NCBI RefSeq assembly: GCF_000483125.1 | Contig: NZ_AXXR01000004.1 | Location: 124,001-188,000 of the forward strand | Source of the DNA: Atopobium fossor DSM 15642 | GTDB lineage: Bacteria > Actinomycetota > Coriobacteriia > Coriobacteriales > Atopobiaceae | Length of the DNA: 64,000 nt | Direction of reading: 5' to 3' | Shown: positions 19,270 to 28,455 of the stretch, in pieces | Position numbering within the stretch: position 1 is the first letter of the stretch | How the letters are laid out: every line of letters starts with the position of its first letter | Notes under the pieces: model-generated | The model's database searches: none | What the model was told of the DNA's origin: nothing | What the model saw: the letters and a program-made list of their open reading frames with translations, nothing else | Position numbers and translations under genes: made by a program

Positions 19270-22200
19270 GTGCTCATTAATAGGATTTCTCGCAGCTTAC
19301 TAACCGCGCCTACCATGATGGATGTTGTACATGAATTGGACGCTGGTTTGGATTGCGATTTGGCGGTGGCTCAGTCCGCTCGTCCGCTTACTGTTGCAAG
19401 CCTGTGGGCACGCGATCCGAGGCCCACGCTCATGGTTGTTTCTGGCGAGGAAGCTGCGGATCGTGTGGCACGTACCTTATCTGCGTGGATAGGTTTGGAA
19501 AACGTAGCACGCTACCCTGAGCGCAAGGATTTACCCTGGTCAGAGGTTGCATCAGATGACGCTGTTATTGGAGCGCGCTGTGCCGCGGTTTCTCGTTTGG
19601 CGCAGGGTGAGCCATGCATTGTAGTAGCAAGTGCACGCGCTCTTATGCGTCAGGTGCCACCGGTGGGGTCTGGTTATTGGGCAAGTTCTACTTTTGCGGC
19701 GGGCGATGAAGTTCCATTTGAAGATATGGGTCCTCTGTTGGTGGGCATGGGGTATGCAGATGATGGCGAGGCGTCTGTGCCAGGCACTTTCCACATCCAT
19801 GGTGATGCGGTGGATGTGTTTCCTGCGCAGGCTAGTGCCCCTGTACGCATAGAATTTTTTGGCGACGAGATAGACCGTGTTCGTCGTATGGTTGTATCTA
19901 CCAAACAGACCATTGGTGAGGTTACCTCTGTGGTTGTGTCTCCTTGTAGAGAGCTGGCACTTACCGATAAAACCGTGGCCAATGCACGTCGTGCGCTTTA
20001 TAACGATGCACAGGAAAGCACTGCTATTGCTGCGGATTTGGAATTGATTGAAGCTCGAAGTGCCTCTGCGGTCATAGATAAATATTTGGTGGAGCTGTAC
20101 GGTAGCACATCATCTGTGTTTGCACATATGAGTAAGGACACGTTGGTGGTATTGTCGGAACCCCGAGCTTTGTTTGATGATTGTCAGCGCAAAAATGACG
20201 AGCTTGCTACTGCAGCTGCTGCAGCACGTGCCAAGCTAACAGGTTTGTTTGTAGAGCCACGGGGGATGGATTTTGGTAAGCAGCAACGTTTGTCTTTCTC
20301 GTCCATTTTGCGTGCAGGAACAGCAGCTGTGCATAAGTTAGAGGTACGTCAACCTGGTATTGCAGGAGCTGACTCTAAGTTGCTAGGTCGTATTCGTGGC
20401 TGCATAGAAAACAATATGGTCATTGCCTTTGCGGTACCCGACCGCAGTGCTCGAGAAGCGCTTGAGTTGAGCTTTGGTGATGAGCGCATTGCCTTTTGTG
20501 AGCAACTGATGGGAAGTGCGGATAACGCTCTTCCCGTATTGGACAAAACAGCACAAGAGCAGGCCAAGCCTTTGGAGCGCGGCCTGGTAAGTTTTATTGA
20601 CGCTCCCGTACCAGCAGGTACGATTTTTCCTGAAGCAGGCTTGGCGGTTTTCTCGGTAGGGGACTTAACACAGCGGATGGCAAAACGCAGCAGTCGAAGG
20701 CGTGTAGATCCTACGACCGTAACCTTTCCCTTTAAGCCAGGTGATTATGTTGTACATGCAACACACGGCATTGCTCTGTTTTCGGATATTGTTCGCCAAG
20801 AGGTTACGGGCAAAGAGCGTGATTATTTTTTGTTGGAATATGCCAATAACGATAAACTTTTTGTGCCATTAGAGCAGGTAGACCGCATTACACGCTATAT
20901 TGGACCTGACGGATCAAGTCCTCGTTTGACGCGCCTGAATACTGCAGATTGGTCTCGTGCAACAGGTAAGGCGCGCAAAAGCGCCAAGAAACTAGCATTT
21001 GACTTGGTGGATTTGTATACGCGTCGTGCTTCTGTGACAGGCTATGCTTTTGCGCCGGATACACCTGCACAGTTAGATATGGAAGCTAGTTTTTCCTACG
21101 ACCTTACACCTGATCAAACCAGTGCTATTGCGGATATTAAAGCGGATATGGAGTCAAAACGACCCATGGACCGTCTGCTTTGTGGTGATGTGGGCTTTGG
21201 CAAAACTGAGGTGGCATTACGTGCTGCCTTTAAGGCGGTTATGGATGGTCGCCAAGTCATGGTTCTGTGTCCAACTACTATTTTGGCAGAACAACACTAT
21301 CAAACCTTTTTTAAGCGTTTTACTCCATTTGATATAGATGTACGTGTGCTTTCTCGTTTTGTAACAACTGCAAAGCAGCGAAGAGCGCTTGAAGGATTTG
21401 CTGCAGGTGACATTAAGGTTCTTATTGGAACGCATAGGCTGTTGTCGAGCGATGTTAACCCACATGACCTAGGTCTTATCATTATTGATGAGGAACAACG
21501 CTTTGGTGTACAGCATAAAGAACAACTTAAAAATATGCGTGAACAGGTAGATGTACTTACGCTATCTGCTACGCCTATTCCACGCACCATGCAGATGGCC
21601 ATGAGCGGCGTACGTGACATGTCTCTTATTTTGACACCTCCTCCTGGTCGCATTCCCGTACAAGTTACCGTAGGCGAGTTTGATCTGGATGTAGTTTCTG
21701 CTGCAATTCGTACAGAGTTGGCACGCAAGGGCCAAGTGTATTACGTATCTAATCGCGTCACCACTATTGAGGATGCCGTGGCACGTGTACGAGAAGCAGC
21801 GCCAGAGGCACGCATTGGTGTGGCTCATGGCAAGATGAGTGCTCGCCAAACCGAAGACGTTATGATGAGCTTTGAAGAGCACGAGATTGATGTGCTGGTA
21901 GCAACAACCATTATTGAGAGCGGCATTGATAATCCTCATACAAACACACTGATTATTGAGGATTCACAGCGCTTGGGATTGGCACAACTTTACCAGCTTA
22001 AAGGTCGTGTTGGTCGTGGCCGTACCCAGGCCTATGCCTACTTTATGTTCCCTGGTGAGCTGCCGCTTACGCCTGAAGCAACAGATCGTTTGATGGCTAT
22101 TAATGAGTTTCAAGAATTGGGGAGCGGCATGCGTATTGCTATGCGAGATCTGGAGATTCGTGGTGCAGGTTCACTTATGGGTGGAGAACAGCATGGCAAT

Positions 22201-22764
22201 TTGACCAGCGTAGGTTTTGATTTGTTTACTCAAATGTTGGGCCAAGCAGTGGCAGAGGCACGCGGCGAGTCTGCAGATTTAGCTCCTACAGAAGTGACCA
22301 TTAACTTGCAAGCTGATTTCTATTTGGCAGAGGAATACATTCCCGATGTAGACAAGCGTGTGTTGGCGTACCGACAGTTAGCAGGCGCAATGGAGCTGTC
22401 CGAAGTAGATATGCTAGAACAACAGCTAGAAGAGCGTTATGGCGCGTTGCCATTGGCTGGCCGTAACTTATTTGATCGTGCACGCATTCGTATTCGTGCA
22501 CAACGTCTGGGTGTAACGTCGGTTGCTCTGACGGAAGGACGTCTCATATATCTGGGTTTAGAAGTACCGCGTGATAAGAGTCTTAAATTGCGCGAACGGG
22601 GTGCTCTTGTGTATCCCAAGACCAAGAAACTGGCCTATCCATTTCATAGACAACGAGGTACTTTTGCTGGAAGCACAACCGCCTCTACAGTTCGTAGCAT
22701 AGAAGAGCTTCTTCCTGCTGCATTAGGTGTGTTGGAGGAAGTTGGCGGAGATGACGAAGAGTAA
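19270..22764 (+). CDS. mfd: Transcription-repair coupling factor
   Basis: It removes stalled RNA polymerase and recruits UvrA. The order is a UvrB-like N-terminal module, a CarD-like RNA polymerase interaction domain (PFKPGDYVVHATHGIALF), a superfamily 2 translocase with Walker A GDVGFGKTE near residue 640 and DEEQ at about 740-743, the helicase C part (VGRGRTQAYAYF), and the C-terminal TRCF domain. The start GTG at 19270 was chosen because AAGGAG lies 6 bases upstream; the in-frame TTG at 19249 lies before that site. The protein is about 1164 residues, normal for the family. Confidence 0.96.
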   Translation: MLINRISRSLLTAPTMMDVVHELDAGLDCDLAVAQSARPLTVASLWARDPRPTLMVVSGEEAADRVARTLSAWIGLENVARYPERKDLPWSEVASDDAVIGARCAAVSRLAQGEPCIVVASARALMRQVPPVGSGYWASSTFAAGDEVPFEDMGPLLVGMGYADDGEASVPGTFHIHGDAVDVFPAQASAPVRIEFFGDEIDRVRRMVVSTKQTIGEVTSVVVSPCRELALTDKTVANARRALYNDAQESTAIAADLELIEARSASAVIDKYLVELYGSTSSVFAHMSKDTLVVLSEPRALFDDCQRKNDELATAAAAARAKLTGLFVEPRGMDFGKQQRLSFSSILRAGTAAVHKLEVRQPGIAGADSKLLGRIRGCIENNMVIAFAVPDRSAREALELSFGDERIAFCEQLMGSADNALPVLDKTAQEQAKPLERGLVSFIDAPVPAGTIFPEAGLAVFSVGDLTQRMAKRSSRRRVDPTTVTFPFKPGDYVVHATHGIALFSDIVRQEVTGKERDYFLLEYANNDKLFVPLEQVDRITRYIGPDGSSPRLTRLNTADWSRATGKARKSAKKLAFDLVDLYTRRASVTGYAFAPDTPAQLDMEASFSYDLTPDQTSAIADIKADMESKRPMDRLLCGDVGFGKTEVALRAAFKAVMDGRQVMVLCPTTILAEQHYQTFFKRFTPFDIDVRVLSRFVTTAKQRRALEGFAAGDIKVLIGTHRLLSSDVNPHDLGLIIIDEEQRFGVQHKEQLKNMREQVDVLTLSATPIPRTMQMAMSGVRDMSLILTPPPGRIPVQVTVGEFDLDVVSAAIRTELARKGQVYYVSNRVTTIEDAVARVREAAPEARIGVAHGKMSARQTEDVMMSFEEHEIDVLVATTIIESGIDNPHTNTLIIEDSQRLGLAQLYQLKGRVGRGRTQAYAYFMFPGELPLTPEATDRLMAINEFQELGSGMRIAMRDLEIRGAGSLMGGEQHGNLTSVGFDLFTQMLGQAVAEARGESADLAPTEVTINLQADFYLAEEYIPDVDKRVLAYRQLAGAMELSEVDMLEQQLEERYGALPLAGRNLFDRARIRIRAQRLGVTSVALTEGRLIYLGLEVPRDKSLKLRERGALVYPKTKKLAYPFHRQRGTFAGSTTASTVRSIEELLPAALGVLEEVGGDDEE

Positions 22765-22795
22765 GTAAAGCAGTGCAAAAAATTTAACGACAACT

Positions 22796-22870
22796 TTGTA
22801 TCTGATGCTATTCAAATACAAGATACCGTGCTATTCTTTGTTCTAGCAAAAGGTTATAGATGTTATAGAT
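22796..22870 (+). promoter_or_regulatory. Putative operator/promoter region of the SIS-PTS operon
   Basis: In the 140 bases before the first SIS gene there is an inverted repeat TTGTAT (22796-22801) / ATACAA (22816-22821) and a tandem copy of GTTATAGAT (22853-22861 and 22862-22870), the latter containing -10-like TTATAG. They are plausible sites for the GntR regulator encoded further down the operon; no experimental basis. Confidence 0.35.
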
Positions 22871-22904
22871 AAAAAGAAACATATAGTATTAGAGAGGGCT
22901 TGGC

Positions 22905-23891
22905 ATGCAAAAGCAGATTTCAGAACTTGTGGAAACTATTCTGGCTTCAAAGAAAGAGCTTGGCGGAGTATCTCATATTGTATGGATTGGTGCTGGCGGT
23001 TCTAATGGCGGTAATTATGCTGCACAGTATTTTATGGAGCATGAGGCAACTAAGCTGGTAAGCCATAGCTATACCAGTAATGAGTTTGTTCATGCAACCC
23101 CTAAGTTTGTTGGATCAAAAACTGTTGTTGTAGTGGTGAGCATGCGTGGCACTGCAGAGACTATAGAGGCAGCCCGTGTAGCACGCGCATGTGGTGCAAC
23201 CACTATCGCAATTTATGTGGATGAATCTGCACTTACGGATGTGTGTGAATATCAAATTCCCTATCAGAGCCTTGCAATTGACCAGACCGATCAGTCGCGT
23301 TCTAATGCAGCCATTACACTTCGTTTGGCTGTAGAGCTTGTACAGCAGATAGAGGGATACGAACATTATCAGGATGCTTGTACGGGTTTTGAGCTGGTTG
23401 ATCCTATCTATAAAAAGGCTTTTGCTTATTGTCAGCCCCTTGCGCAAAAGTGGGCGCAAGAAAATGCGCATAAGCCAACCGTAAACGTATTGGCAAACGG
23501 TCCTCTTATGGGTGCAGCCTATGTATTTGCTATTTGCAATGTGCAAGAGATGTTGCAAATGGATGCAGTTACCACAAATGATTGTGACTTCTTCCATGGA
23601 CCCTTTGAAGTGGTTGATAAAAATAGCTCTATCTTTTTGCTTATGTCGAGCGGTCGCAATCGTGTCAATGATGAGCGCGCGCTAAGGTTCCTTAATCGCT
23701 TTGCTGGCGAGAATACCTATGTGCTTGATGCCAAGGAACTGGGCATTTACGACATCAAAGACAGCGTAAACGAGTACTTTAATCATCTGATTTTCTCGCC
23801 AATTTTGAACAATGTGTACATGCGTGCACTTTCTCAAACAACTAATAAGGACTACACGACCCGTCGCTATATGTGGAAAGAGCAGTACTAG
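22905..23891 (+). CDS. SIS-domain sugar-amine phosphate deglycase-like protein (first copy)
   Basis: A 328-residue protein with two SIS (phosphosugar isomerase) domains. The first has the phosphate loop GAGGSNGGNYAAQY and SMRGTAETIEAARVA; the second has NGPLMGAAYVFA and CDFFHGPFEVVD, with the C-terminal RRYMWKEQY typical of the FrlB/GfrE/GfrF group. Those enzymes split fructoselysine-6-P or glucoselysine-6-P into a hexose-6-phosphate and the free amino acid. It is the first gene of a mannose-family PTS operon, 16 bases before EIIA, and has a second copy (26689-27675) at the other side of the PTS. The exact substrate is inferred from the family and context. Confidence 0.85.
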   Translation: MQKQISELVETILASKKELGGVSHIVWIGAGGSNGGNYAAQYFMEHEATKLVSHSYTSNEFVHATPKFVGSKTVVVVVSMRGTAETIEAARVARACGATTIAIYVDESALTDVCEYQIPYQSLAIDQTDQSRSNAAITLRLAVELVQQIEGYEHYQDACTGFELVDPIYKKAFAYCQPLAQKWAQENAHKPTVNVLANGPLMGAAYVFAICNVQEMLQMDAVTTNDCDFFHGPFEVVDKNSSIFLLMSSGRNRVNDERALRFLNRFAGENTYVLDAKELGIYDIKDSVNEYFNHLIFSPILNNVYMRALSQTTNKDYTTRRYMWKEQY

Positions 23892-23907
23892 AAAGAGGGT
23901 GTCAGTG

Positions 23908-24336
23908 ATGAGGCGCATTCTTTTAGCTTCACATGGTGATTTAGCTGTAGGTATTCACGACACACTCAAAATGATTGTGGGTGATATTCCTCATGTTTAC
24001 ACGCTTACGTTAGCTCGCGATGACAAACAGGGCATGGCCGATAAGGCGCGTGAGCTGTTCTCTACGTTTTTACCCGATGACGAGCTTGTTGTACTTACCG
24101 ACATGCTTGGCTCAAGCGTTAACAACGATATGGTTTCGCTCTTGCCGGAATACCCTCATATGCAGCTGTTAAGCGGCATGAATATGCCTTTGGTGTTGTC
24201 GCTGGCAACTTCTGATGAACCTCCTCTTTCAACTGAGGATATTTCCGAATTAATAGGCCTGGCAAAAGATGGTGTGACTTATTGCAACCCCTTGGTTTTT
24301 GGGAACTTGGATGACGAGGAGGATGACGATCTATGA
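23908..24336 (+). CDS. PTS mannose-family EIIA component
   Basis: A 142-residue cytoplasmic phosphocarrier. The phosphorylated histidine is His9 in LLASHGDLAVGI; the other landmark is LTDMLGSSVNND, which replaces the usual DLxGGTP loop (no GGSP/GGTP here), a small deviation. The ATG at 23908 follows AGAGGG; a GTG three bases upstream is an alternative. It overlaps EIIB by four bases (ATGA). Unlike the second mannose-type system in this window, EIIA and EIIB are separate proteins. Confidence 0.9.
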   Translation: MRRILLASHGDLAVGIHDTLKMIVGDIPHVYTLTLARDDKQGMADKARELFSTFLPDDELVVLTDMLGSSVNNDMVSLLPEYPHMQLLSGMNMPLVLSLATSDEPPLSTEDISELIGLAKDGVTYCNPLVFGNLDDEEDDDL

Positions 24337-24800
24337 TTAAGTTAGTGCGTTTGGATTACCGTCTGCTACATGGTCAGGTAGTTGTGAGCTGGGTCAAGGC
24401 AACCAATGCTCAGCGTATCATCATTATTGATGATGAAACTGCAGGTAATGATCTTAAAAAGAGCGCCATTAAGCTCGCAAAACCTGCTGGTGTTCGTGTA
24501 AACATCTTTAGCGTTGCACGTGCGCTAGAAAAGATGCCAAAGGTAGAGCAGCTAGACGAGAACATCATTCTTATCTTTGGTTCTACGACTCATATGCTGA
24601 CATTTATCAAGAGCTATCCCCATATTAACAAGGTCAATTATGGTGCTACCGCAAATGTTGACGGAGCAAAACAGGTGGGTCAATCGGTCTTCTTAACCGA
24701 GCAGCAGCAGGAAGATACACGTGAACTGCTCGCTCTGGGCGTCCAAATTACAGTACAGCAGACAGCAGTTTCTTCTGCTGAAGAACTTACCAGCCTATAA
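24333..24800 (+). CDS. PTS mannose/fructose/sorbose-family EIIB component
   Basis: A 155-residue EIIB. The N-terminal LVRLDYRLLHGQVVVSW contains the phosphorylated His13, and IIIIDDETA and NYGAT are typical of the fold. It takes phosphate from EIIA and passes it to the incoming sugar at EIIC/EIID. The start codon lies within the EIIA stop (ATGA). Confidence 0.93.
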   Translation: MIKLVRLDYRLLHGQVVVSWVKATNAQRIIIIDDETAGNDLKKSAIKLAKPAGVRVNIFSVARALEKMPKVEQLDENIILIFGSTTHMLTFIKSYPHINKVNYGATANVDGAKQVGQSVFLTEQQQEDTRELLALGVQITVQQTAVSSAEELTSL

Positions 24801-24879
24801 GAAGGTTAGGTTTATCAGTCAGGTTATTTATATGCGAAATTCGCATATTGGTATCGAGGATTAGGGGAAAGGGGAGCAA

Positions 24880-25686
24880 ATGAACACACTGGGTACAGCA
24901 GTGCTTATTGGTCTCATTGGCGTATATGCCATTCTCGACTCGAGGTTGTTTGGTCGCCTTAATGGCGAGCAGCCTCTGATTACCTCTGCATTAGTTGGTT
25001 TGGTGCTGGGTAATCTTCCTGCAGGCTTGGCTGCAGGCGCAACAATTGAGCTCATGAGCATGGGCTTGGTTCAGGTTGGTGCTGCAGTTCCTCCCGATAT
25101 GGTAATGGGTGGCATTATTGCAACAGCATTTTCTATCTTGACGGGTGCAACGCCCGAGACTGCAGTTGCTATTGCAGTTCCTGTAGCCGTTTTGGGTCAG
25201 CTGCTTGGTATTGCATTCCGTACCATCATCGCTGCGCTTACTCACAGTGCTGATTCTGCAATCGAGAATGGCCAGTTCAAGAAGGCAACTAACTTCCATA
25301 TTGTGTGGGGTACAGTTCTGTATTCTTTGATGTACTTTATTCCAATTTTTTTGGCAATTTATCTGGGCACCGATTTTGTCCAGGGCATCGTAAATGCAAT
25401 TCCCGAATGGGTCACCAATGGTCTTAACTTGGCTAGTAAGTTCCTTACTGCCTATGGTTTGGCACTGCTTCTGTCCCTTATGGTTGGCGATGGTATGATG
25501 CCCTTCTTCTTTGTTGGCTTCTTTGCCTGCGCATATCTTGGTATTGATGTAACTGCAATTTCCATCTTTGGTGTTCTTACGGCTGCAATTTTGTTACCTC
25601 TTAAATTTGGTAAGACCAGTTTGGCCGCTGCAACCGCAACAAACACTGATGAAGATTACGATCCACTCGAAGACGACGAGGATTAA
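24880..25686 (+). CDS. PTS mannose-family EIIC permease
   Basis: A 268-residue membrane protein with about seven hydrophobic segments. Family motifs visible are QPLITSALVGLVLGN and ATIELMSMGLVQVGAAVPPDMVMGG. Together with EIID it forms the transport channel. The C-terminus is very acidic (DEDYDPLEDDED). It starts after AAAGGGGAG, 79 bases after EIIB. Confidence 0.92.
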   Translation: MNTLGTAVLIGLIGVYAILDSRLFGRLNGEQPLITSALVGLVLGNLPAGLAAGATIELMSMGLVQVGAAVPPDMVMGGIIATAFSILTGATPETAVAIAVPVAVLGQLLGIAFRTIIAALTHSADSAIENGQFKKATNFHIVWGTVLYSLMYFIPIFLAIYLGTDFVQGIVNAIPEWVTNGLNLASKFLTAYGLALLLSLMVGDGMMPFFFVGFFACAYLGIDVTAISIFGVLTAAILLPLKFGKTSLAAATATNTDEDYDPLEDDED

Positions 25687-25698
25687 GGGAGGGTACTT

Positions 25699-26538
25699 AT
25701 GGCTGACAACACGAGCACTCAGGAGATCACTCCTCGTAAACGCTACAGCCAGTTTTTCTGGCGTTCTTGGGCAATTCAGGACTCTTGGAACTACGAACGT
25801 CAAATGAACCTTGGTTTTTTGTATGGCATCGCTCCCACTATTGATCGTTGCTATCCTGATAAGAATGACCCTAAGCAGGTAGAGAAGCGCAAAGAAGCTT
25901 ATAAGCGTCATATGGCATTTTATAACTGCACTCCTCAGACCAGCGCGTTTGTATTGGGCTTGTCCGCTTCCATGGAAGAGGAGTATGCACGTAATCCAGA
26001 GGATTTTGATCCAGAGTCCATCATGGCAATCAAGACCTCTTTGATGGGTCCTCTCTCTGGTATTGGTGACTCATTCTTCCAGGGCACTATCCGTGTTATT
26101 GCATTTGGTTTGGGTGCCTCTCTGGCTGCACAAGGCTCCATTCTTGGCCCTATTATTGCAATGCTTATTTCCATTCTTACCTCAGTACCTATTACATGGT
26201 TTGCTGGTAAGTTTGGCTATGAGATGGGCAATTCTTATCTGGAGAAGCTCCAAGGTTCAAATATCATGGCAAAGGTCATGTATGCCTGTGGCATTGTTGG
26301 ACTTATGGCTATTGGCGGCATGGTGGCAACTCTAATTGGAGTTTCGACTCCTATTACCCTTCCCGGTGGTGGTACCGCACTGCAGGACATCCTTAATGGC
26401 ATTATTCCACAGATGCTTTCCTTGGGCGTTTCCATGCTCATGTTCTATCTCATCAAAAAGGGTGTAAATACAGGTTGGCTTCTTGCTCTGTGCATTGTGG
26501 GTGGCTTGGCTTTGAGCGCATTTGGCATCTTTGCCTAA
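25699..26538 (+). CDS. PTS mannose-family EIID component
   Basis: A 279-residue integral membrane partner of EIIC. The N-terminal region has SQFFWRSWAIQDSWNYERQM, then the conserved MGPLSGIGDSFFQGTIRVI; several transmembrane segments follow in the second half. It begins 12 bases after EIIC with a GGGAGG site. Confidence 0.93.
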   Translation: MADNTSTQEITPRKRYSQFFWRSWAIQDSWNYERQMNLGFLYGIAPTIDRCYPDKNDPKQVEKRKEAYKRHMAFYNCTPQTSAFVLGLSASMEEEYARNPEDFDPESIMAIKTSLMGPLSGIGDSFFQGTIRVIAFGLGASLAAQGSILGPIIAMLISILTSVPITWFAGKFGYEMGNSYLEKLQGSNIMAKVMYACGIVGLMAIGGMVATLIGVSTPITLPGGGTALQDILNGIIPQMLSLGVSMLMFYLIKKGVNTGWLLALCIVGGLALSAFGIFA

Positions 26539-26688
26539 GCTTTGTGCCATTGAGCACTGCTCGTTTTGGCGCACTACTGTTTTGGCAAATAGGGTACACA
26601 GCAACCCGCGAAACCCCCTTCGCTTGTGTGCCCTTTTGCAAGAGATTTTCTCCGTACAGGGTTTCTCGCCTATGAAAGGATTTGTATT

Positions 26689-27675
26689 ATGGAAAATAGC
26701 ATCGATCTTGCTAATGTTAAGCAGATTGTTTCTGATATATTGGCACAGCACAACATTAATGATGTGGCATTTGTTGGTTGCGGTGCTTCGAGCTCCGAGC
26801 TGTATCCCGGCTTTTATTTCCTTAAGGATGCTGCAAAAAAGGTTCGCGCATTTCACTATACAGCTGCAGAGTTTAATAACGATACTCCCCAGTGGCTTGG
26901 CGAGAATAGCGTAGTCATTGCAGCCTCTTTGGGTGGTGGTACTCCAGAGACCGTAGAGGCTATTGATGTTGCAAAGGCAGCGGGTGCAACGGTTATCTCG
27001 GTAACACATGTTGCAGACTCTGCTCTTACTCAGCATGCCGATTACGTTATTGTGCATGGCTTTGAGAAGAATTATGCCGCCAAGCTGGAAAAGATGGGCT
27101 ATGTCATGGCTCTTGCGGTTGAGCTCTGCAACCAGATTGAGGGTTATAAGCATTATGATCAGATGGTAGAGGGCTTTAATAACATCTTTGATTTGGGCGA
27201 GCGCGCAGCCAATCAAGCTAAGGGTCTTGCTGCACAGTTTGGCAAGGACTTTAAGGATGACGAAGTTATCTACTATATGAGTTCTGGTGCATCCATGCAG
27301 GTTGCATACTCCAGCTCAATCTGCCTCATGATGGAAATGCAGTGGATTCACTCTGGCAACTTCCATGCCGGCGAGTTCTTCCATGGTCCCTTTGAGATTG
27401 TGGATAAGGATGTCCCCTTTGTTTTGATGATGAATGAGGGCAAAACGCGTGCTATTGATTCTCGTGCGTTGGACTTCCTTAATCGCTTTGGTGCTAAGGT
27501 AGCGGTTGTAGACACTAAGGATTACGGCCTGTCCTCTGAAGTAAGTTCTGAGGTTGTAACGTACTTTAATCCTCTTGTGCATACCGCGGTATTCCGTACT
27601 TACGCTGAGGCAATTGCACAGGAACGTCAGCATCCTCTGACACTTCGTCGCTATATGTGGAAGATTGAGTACTAA
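26689..27675 (+). CDS. SIS-domain sugar-amine phosphate deglycase-like protein (second copy)
   Basis: A 328-residue paralogue of the protein at 22905-23891, with GCGASSSELYPGFYF, SLGGGTPETVEAIDVA, SSGASMQVAYSSS, AGEFFHGPFEIVDKD and the same C-terminal RRYMWKIEY. The glycine-rich phosphate loop differs between the copies (GAGGSNGGN against GCGASSSEL), so they probably act on different substrates, like GfrE and GfrF of Salmonella. The ATG at 26689 follows GAAAGGA. A terminator-like hairpin lies 35 bases after the stop. Confidence 0.85.
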   Translation: MENSIDLANVKQIVSDILAQHNINDVAFVGCGASSSELYPGFYFLKDAAKKVRAFHYTAAEFNNDTPQWLGENSVVIAASLGGGTPETVEAIDVAKAAGATVISVTHVADSALTQHADYVIVHGFEKNYAAKLEKMGYVMALAVELCNQIEGYKHYDQMVEGFNNIFDLGERAANQAKGLAAQFGKDFKDDEVIYYMSSGASMQVAYSSSICLMMEMQWIHSGNFHAGEFFHGPFEIVDKDVPFVLMMNEGKTRAIDSRALDFLNRFGAKVAVVDTKDYGLSSEVSSEVVTYFNPLVHTAVFRTYAEAIAQERQHPLTLRRYMWKIEY

Positions 27676-27709
27676 TGTAAACCGCGTGTAGTGGATGTTA
27701 TAGCAATAT

Positions 27710-27742
27710 AAAAGGAGGCAAATTGAGGTTTGTCTCCTTTTT
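27710..27742 (+). terminator. Terminator between the second SIS gene and the HAD gene
   Basis: A 13-bp stem (AAAAGGAGGCAAA with TTTGTCTCCTTTT, one G-T pair) has a 6-base loop TTGAGG and ends in T. It contains an apparent AAAAGGAGG plus TTG start, but that element is buried in the stem, so the downstream gene was started later. Confidence 0.8.
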
Positions 27743-27767
27743 GTTTGATGGACTCAGGGGAGTGTTT

Positions 27768-28415
27768 ATGCCTTTATTTACAAAGATTCGTGCGGTTCTA
27801 TTTGATATGGATGGGGTGCTCATAGACTCCGAAAATTTTTACAATCAGCGTCGTGCCGCTTTTCTCAAAAGTGTTGGACGTGCCCCTCAGAAAATTATTG
27901 ATTTATTTGGTTCCAATGATCAAGCTATTTGGGAAACGCTGGTGCCAGAAGATGCGCAGCTCCGTAGCATGCTCTACGCGCAATACGATGTGTATCGTGC
28001 ACAACATCCCATTGACTATGCAACAAAAAGCAATCCTCAGGTGTGCGAGCTTTTTGAAGTCCTACGCGCCCGTGGACTGGCAATAGCTATCTGTTCTTCT
28101 TCAGAACCCAACATGATTCAAGCTTATTTGGATTCACAAAACTTAGGCTCACTCGTTGATTTTGTCATTAGTGGTACGCAGTGTGCTCGTCATAAACCAC
28201 ATCCTGATATCTACTTACAAGCAATGGAAACATTGCAAGTACAGCCGCAACAGTGCTTGGTTGTAGAAGATTCTCCAACAGGTATTAAGGCAGGACGCGC
28301 AAGTGGGGCATATGTAGCTGCACTTTCGCAGTATGCAAATGGCAAGCTTGATCAAAGCGAAGCACATGTGGTGGTTGACCATTTACTAGATATATTGCCT
28401 CTTATAGGCGCGTAA
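27768..28415 (+). CDS. HAD-superfamily phosphatase / beta-phosphoglucomutase-like
   Basis: A 215-residue HAD hydrolase of the PGMB/CbbY type: motif I FDMDGVLIDSE with nucleophile and acid Asp, motif II CSSSE, Lys in KPHPDIY, and motif IV VVEDSPTGIKAG. The ATG at 27768 was chosen because AGGGGAG lies just upstream; the in-frame TTG at 27723 is inside the terminator loop. In the gfr-like context it could dephosphorylate or isomerise a sugar-phosphate product. The function within the family cannot be fixed from sequence. Confidence 0.85.
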   Translation: MPLFTKIRAVLFDMDGVLIDSENFYNQRRAAFLKSVGRAPQKIIDLFGSNDQAIWETLVPEDAQLRSMLYAQYDVYRAQHPIDYATKSNPQVCELFEVLRARGLAIAICSSSEPNMIQAYLDSQNLGSLVDFVISGTQCARHKPHPDIYLQAMETLQVQPQQCLVVEDSPTGIKAGRASGAYVAALSQYANGKLDQSEAHVVVDHLLDILPLIGA

Positions 28416-28455
28416 TGGCTTACAATAAAACCCCCTGTTACCTGCGTATGTATAT

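Noticed and set aside
26332-27216. 294-codon minus-strand frame over EIID and the second SIS gene
   Set aside because: It is antisense to two well-supported genes, Cys-rich and without a signature.
27723-27767. Upstream TTG start of the HAD gene with AAAAGGAGG
   Set aside because: The site is part of a terminator stem-loop; ATG 27768 has its own ribosome site and gives the family-like N-terminus.
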